A stretch of 8,838 bases of DNA from CAJBLF01 sp964542965 (GTDB lineage: Bacteria; Patescibacteriota; Gracilibacteria; Absconditabacterales; Absconditicoccaceae): NCBI GenBank assembly GCA_964542965.1, contig CAZIVH010000035.1:1-8838 (forward strand). Reading direction: 5' to 3'. Both the position numbers and the translations under genes were made by a program. Of this stretch, positions 6,047-8,838 are shown piece by piece (the stretch's first letter is position 1; each line of letters begins with the position of its first letter). Below the pieces are notes generated by a model that was not told the origin of the DNA, did not search any database, and saw only the letters and a list, made by a program, of their open reading frames with translations.

Positions 6047-7703
6047 AAACAACAATCTCTTCTTCAAAAACCGGATACGACGTCACCTTCCTGATATGAC
6101 TAACCTTATTGTTCCATTTCTTATCATTCAAGAGACATTTATTGGTAATCAAATTTTCAAGTTGTCCGCTATAATTCATTTCAACAAACACCAATTTTTT
6201 GATCTGCTTCACATGTGCATCCAAAAATTCTTTCAACCTCATATCCAATGGTTGGAATACTTTCACGACTATTAAACCATATTTCATCTTTCCATCTTTC
6301 AATTTTCCATTTTTCAATCTTATATAGTCTTCAAGGACAACTCTATTCATGCCAAACGTCACGAAGAATATCTTCGCCTCCGGATTGATAATTTCATAGC
6401 CATAAAAATCCTTGGTGAATTCTTGTTGTACGAAAGTGTCGAGTTTTTTGAATCTCTTATCGTTCATCAACTGCTTATTCACGGGATCTTCACTCGTCGC
6501 ACCATATTCGTCGTGCTCGTAGGAGGTAGCGATGAATTCGCCGTTCTCCGTTCCTGGAACGGTTACCGGAGAAACTCAATCAGAAGTAAGTTTATATCTT
6601 TTATATTCACCTTCCACTTTTCCATCCCCGCCTGCCGGACGGGCAGGTTTCAATATTTCCATTTTTCCATGATTAATTAGTTCAGCCACTAATTTGTTTT
6701 TGTCGACAGACAAATACGATTCAGAATATTGCTTATCGATAAGCACAATAACCGGATGCTGATACTGATCAGATCGATTCAACGCCTTGCCGATCAGCGT
6801 ATAGCCATCTTCATAGCTCGATGGCGCTAACACGATAGGAAAGGTATCTCAGAAACTTGCATTCAACGCATAATTGATATCGGATTGCCCCGTATAGGTC
6901 GGTGTTCCTGTACTCGGACCGTCACGCTGGGAAAGTACATAGACTCATCCGAGTTCCGCTTGATTGGAGAAACTGATGGACTCCGTCATCAATGCAAACC
7001 CTCCTCCACTCGTTCCCGTCATCGCTCTCTTGCCGGCAAACTTTGCTCCGAGCATAGCAATACTACATGCGATTTCATCCTCTCCTTGATAGAAGGTAAC
7101 GGCTTTATTCTCGGTAATCACTTCAATAAGCGAAGAAGCGGGCGTCATAGGATAGGCAGCATAGAAGTCCATACCAGCTGCAATAGCTCATTTTCCGATA
7201 ACTTCATTTCCAAACATAAAAACTTTTTCCGGACCAACACTCTTGGACAGATCATATTTTGAAGTTGAGAAATATCCATATCCCTTACGCATACATTCCA
7301 CGTTAGTGGTCAAGATATCATCCTTGAAATATTTCGCCAATAATAGCTCTCCTTCCTCACACGGGATTCCGAGCAATTTCAAGCTCGCTCCGAAGAAGTA
7401 GACATTCTTGTATTGTACGTCAGATTTTTTGAGTTTATGTATTTTTTTGAGCGTATACACCTTCTCGTTTTTGGTGATCGCATAGTCATCGAATGGGAAA
7501 AAATGATCTATTTTTTTGGTGACAAAAGGATAATCCAGAGAAATATACAGAAAGAAGTCATTATTATCTCCCTTGATGATCGACGCGTATTCCTTATCAC
7601 CCAGGACCGTATATCCTTTGGAACATAAGAGTTCTCCGAGAAGCATTCCAGAGGTATTTACTCCAGTACCAGCAGCTCAAGAAAAACCTATAGCTATTTT
7701 CAT
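6045..7703 (-). CDS. korA: 2-oxoacid:ferredoxin oxidoreductase gamma-alpha fusion subunit, 552 aa, 5 TGA=Gly
   Basis: Partner of KorB in a cytosolic ferredoxin-reducing 2-oxoacid oxidoreductase. It reads ATG 7701-7703 to TAA 6045-6047. The N-terminal gamma domain (about 1-170) begins MKIAIGFSGAAGTG. The alpha domain follows with MDFYAAYPMTPASS from residue 178, where YPMTP (184-188) corresponds to the YPITP-type active-site motif of two-subunit enzymes. Further landmarks are SQRDGPSTG (258-266), YKRYKLTSDG and SYEHDEYG (394-401). TGA codes Gly at 7677, 7188, 6945, 6849 and 6576, only 5 of about 49 glycines. Two stretches look repeat-derived: residues about 352-360, over a palindrome, and about 461-474 (LKNGKLKDGKMK-like), over ATGGAAA-type units. 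Both occur where relatives vary in length. The gene is divergent from the flippase gene across a 308-bp gap. The exact substrate (2-oxoglutarate, pyruvate or branched-chain) is not determined. Confidence 0.96.
6282..6320. repeat. In-frame ATGGAAA/TTTCAAT-type repeat inside korA
   Basis: Irregular TTTCATC, TTTCCATC, TTTCAATT and TTCCATT units run here, of the same kind as the intergenic array at 3209-3394. On the korA strand they encode the low-complexity K/G/N/L stretch at residues about 461-474 without breaking the frame. Confidence 0.65.
6605..6672. repeat. In-frame palindromic repeat inside korA
   Basis: CCTGCC (6631-6636) and GGCAGG (6642-6647) flank a 5-base loop. This GC-rich hairpin sits inside AT-rich korA and is bordered on both sides by TTCCATTTTTCCA-type low-complexity sequence. 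It encodes KPARPAGGD (about residues 352-360) in frame. The combination of palindrome and flanking repeat inside a gene resembles, in principle, coding-sequence palindromic elements such as those of Rickettsia; that relation is only an analogy. Confidence 0.65.
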
Positions 7704-8011
7704 ACTTTATAACTAAAAGACTAAAAAGCAATTTGGACTGCGTCCGTAAATTACGCGAATCATATTACAATAGTTTATATAAAAGGTAAGAGAATATGCA
7801 ATTGAAAAATGCCACGATTTTGTTACCAATACACTGCTTCGCAAATGAATAATGGACAATGAAAAATTAATAATGTTGTTTTTGCTAAGACAAACTATCG
7901 TATATTACAATAGTAAATAATATAACAAGTCCAAAATCATTCATTATTAATCATTAATCATTCATCTAAAAACAATCATTCATCTTTCATCTTTAATTAA
8001 GTTTCAAAAGT
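7704..8011. other. Divergent korA/flippase intergenic region
   Basis: Both genes must be promoted from this 308-bp gap. It holds an 11-bp palindrome CGTAAATTACG (7745-7755), a GGAC-TGC-GTCC mini-hairpin just before it (7735-7745), a lone TACAATAGT half-site (7766-7774) and the full palindromic element copy B. A weak korA promoter candidate on the minus strand is TTACCT then TAATAT with 16-base spacing, around plus 7762-7789. I see no ORF, tRNA or clear Shine-Dalgarno sequence in it. Confidence 0.6.
7847..7975. repeat. Palindromic intergenic element, copy B
   Basis: ACTATCGTA (7894-7902), 3-base spacer and TACAATAGT (7906-7914) give the same 9-3-9 geometry as copy A with one mismatch in the stem. 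Similarity continues for about 20 bases to the right (TAATATAACAAG versus TAATACAACAA-type). Low-complexity arms flank it: AATGAAAAATTAATAATG on the left and ATTCATTATTAATCATT on the right. The whole matches copy A in order and approximate length (about 128 bp). Confidence 0.75.
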
Positions 8012-8838
8012 ATGGAGTGAGAATTATTAGCAGATCAGCCGTTAGGACAGAAATTGATCAAGAAGTGATTCTGGTTATATTTTTTTATGATCATCACTGC
8101 GCCAGTAGGATATCTTATCAAAGTGATAGTATCAAACACCCTATCAGTAGAAGATGTTGGAATTTTTTATAGTGTTCTGGGGTTCGTACTCCTAGTATCG
8201 ATATATCACGATCTAGGGCTAACAGAAGCGCTGCAATATTTCCTTCCTAAATATCGGATAGAGAAAAAATACGATCATTATAAAACGATCATCGTCCTTA
8301 CCTTGCTAGCGCAAGTCACGCTAGGCATCGGCATAGCTATCGGCATGTATTTCTGAGCGGATCGACTTGCTATCCATCATTTCAAATCACCGGAAGCGGT
8401 ACAGATAATCAGGAATCTCTGTTTCTATTTCATAGGAGTGAATATCATTCAGGTGATAGCATCGATCTACTACGCACTCCAAGACGTAAAGAGATATGGA
8501 CGGATAGAGTTCTCTAGACTCTATACCGTATTATGATTCACAATATTTTTCCGGTTAACACGTACGATTTCTCCGGAAAATTTCAGCATAGCGTGGATAA
8601 TAGGAGTAGGAGTATCCATTATCGTATGATGATTTCTCTTTACGAAAAAATACAGGGACATATTATCGAAGTGAAAAGTACTTTTCCAGAAAAGCATCAT
8701 CACAAAACAATTAAAATATGCATTTCGAGTATTCTTATCGGCCAACGTATCATTGGTGCTCACGCAAATAGATCAGCAATTAATCATCAACCTTCTTGGA
8801 CCAACAGCAGCCGGATACTTCACAAATTATCTAAGCGT
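8012..8838 (+). CDS. Polysaccharide flippase (Wzx/MATE-like), N-terminal 275 aa, runs off window
   Basis: Integral membrane exporter of the oligosaccharidyl-lipid flippase superfamily, which moves lipid-linked glycans or similar surface polymers across the inner membrane. It starts at ATG 8012; a TAA at 7994-7996 closes the frame upstream, and a shorter start at 8087 would cut off the family-typical entry segment. The N-terminal region LIKKGFWLYFF then APVGYLIKVIVSNTLSVEDVG is characteristic: an amphipathic entry into TM1 followed by the TLS-x-ED-x-G segment. About six to eight hydrophobic segments are visible. TGA codes Gly at 8018, 8066, 8354, 8534, 8627, 8630 and 8672, about a third of its glycines. 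It is incomplete; usual length is 420-500 aa. No Shine-Dalgarno is seen, only AAAAG before the ATG. Confidence 0.9.

Noticed and set aside
322..8838. TGA as selenocysteine or tryptophan
   Set aside because: There are too many TGA codons for selenocysteine, the aligned family residues are Gly, and normal TGG Trp codons are present in the same genes.

Overview
The window reads as a genome fragment of a bacterium that translates UGA as glycine (genetic code 25). This points to the candidate phyla Absconditabacteria (SR1) or Gracilibacteria (BD1-5) of the CPR/Patescibacteria; I cannot decide between them. Under the standard code most genes here look shattered. With TGA read as Gly they become full-length proteins, and the recoded Gly falls on family-conserved positions: the middle Gly of GGGRYD and the Gly of RGLDYYTG in HisRS, the Gly of SGSKN in MurA, and the motif A Gly of an MFS transporter. 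I count 47 in-frame TGA codons in six genes. Every gene end visible in the window is TAA.

Layout. A 37-residue single-helix membrane ORF (157-270, +) converges on hisS (322-1647, -) across a bidirectional terminator. Minus-strand genes then follow, in transcription order from the right: korA (7703-6045), korB (5975-5373), a 64-residue orphan with its own terminator (5174-4980), murA (4624-3398), an AbrB-type regulator (3111-2899), an MFS transporter (2871-1720) and hisS. A plus-strand polysaccharide flippase starts at 8012 and runs off the right edge, divergent from korA.

Function. KorAB is a two-subunit 2-oxoacid:ferredoxin oxidoreductase (gamma-alpha fusion plus beta) linking CoA-dependent oxidative decarboxylation of 2-oxoacids to ferredoxin. 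MurA makes the first committed peptidoglycan precursor and HisRS charges tRNA-His. The AbrB gene and MFS gene look like a small regulator-transporter operon with a palindrome in its promoter. The flippase belongs to cell-surface glycan export.

The gaps are dominated by AT-rich low-complexity repeats that form imperfect inverted arms. They include a 13-copy 8-bp tandem array just past the murA stop, a palindrome element shared by two intergenic regions, and a GC-richer nested CATTCCGG palindrome between murA and the orphan gene. Repeat-like sequence of the same kind also lies in frame inside korA. None of the nine starts I examined has a recognisable Shine-Dalgarno sequence. KorAB uses UGA for Gly far less often than its neighbours. 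I saw no tRNA, rRNA, CRISPR array or transposase gene.
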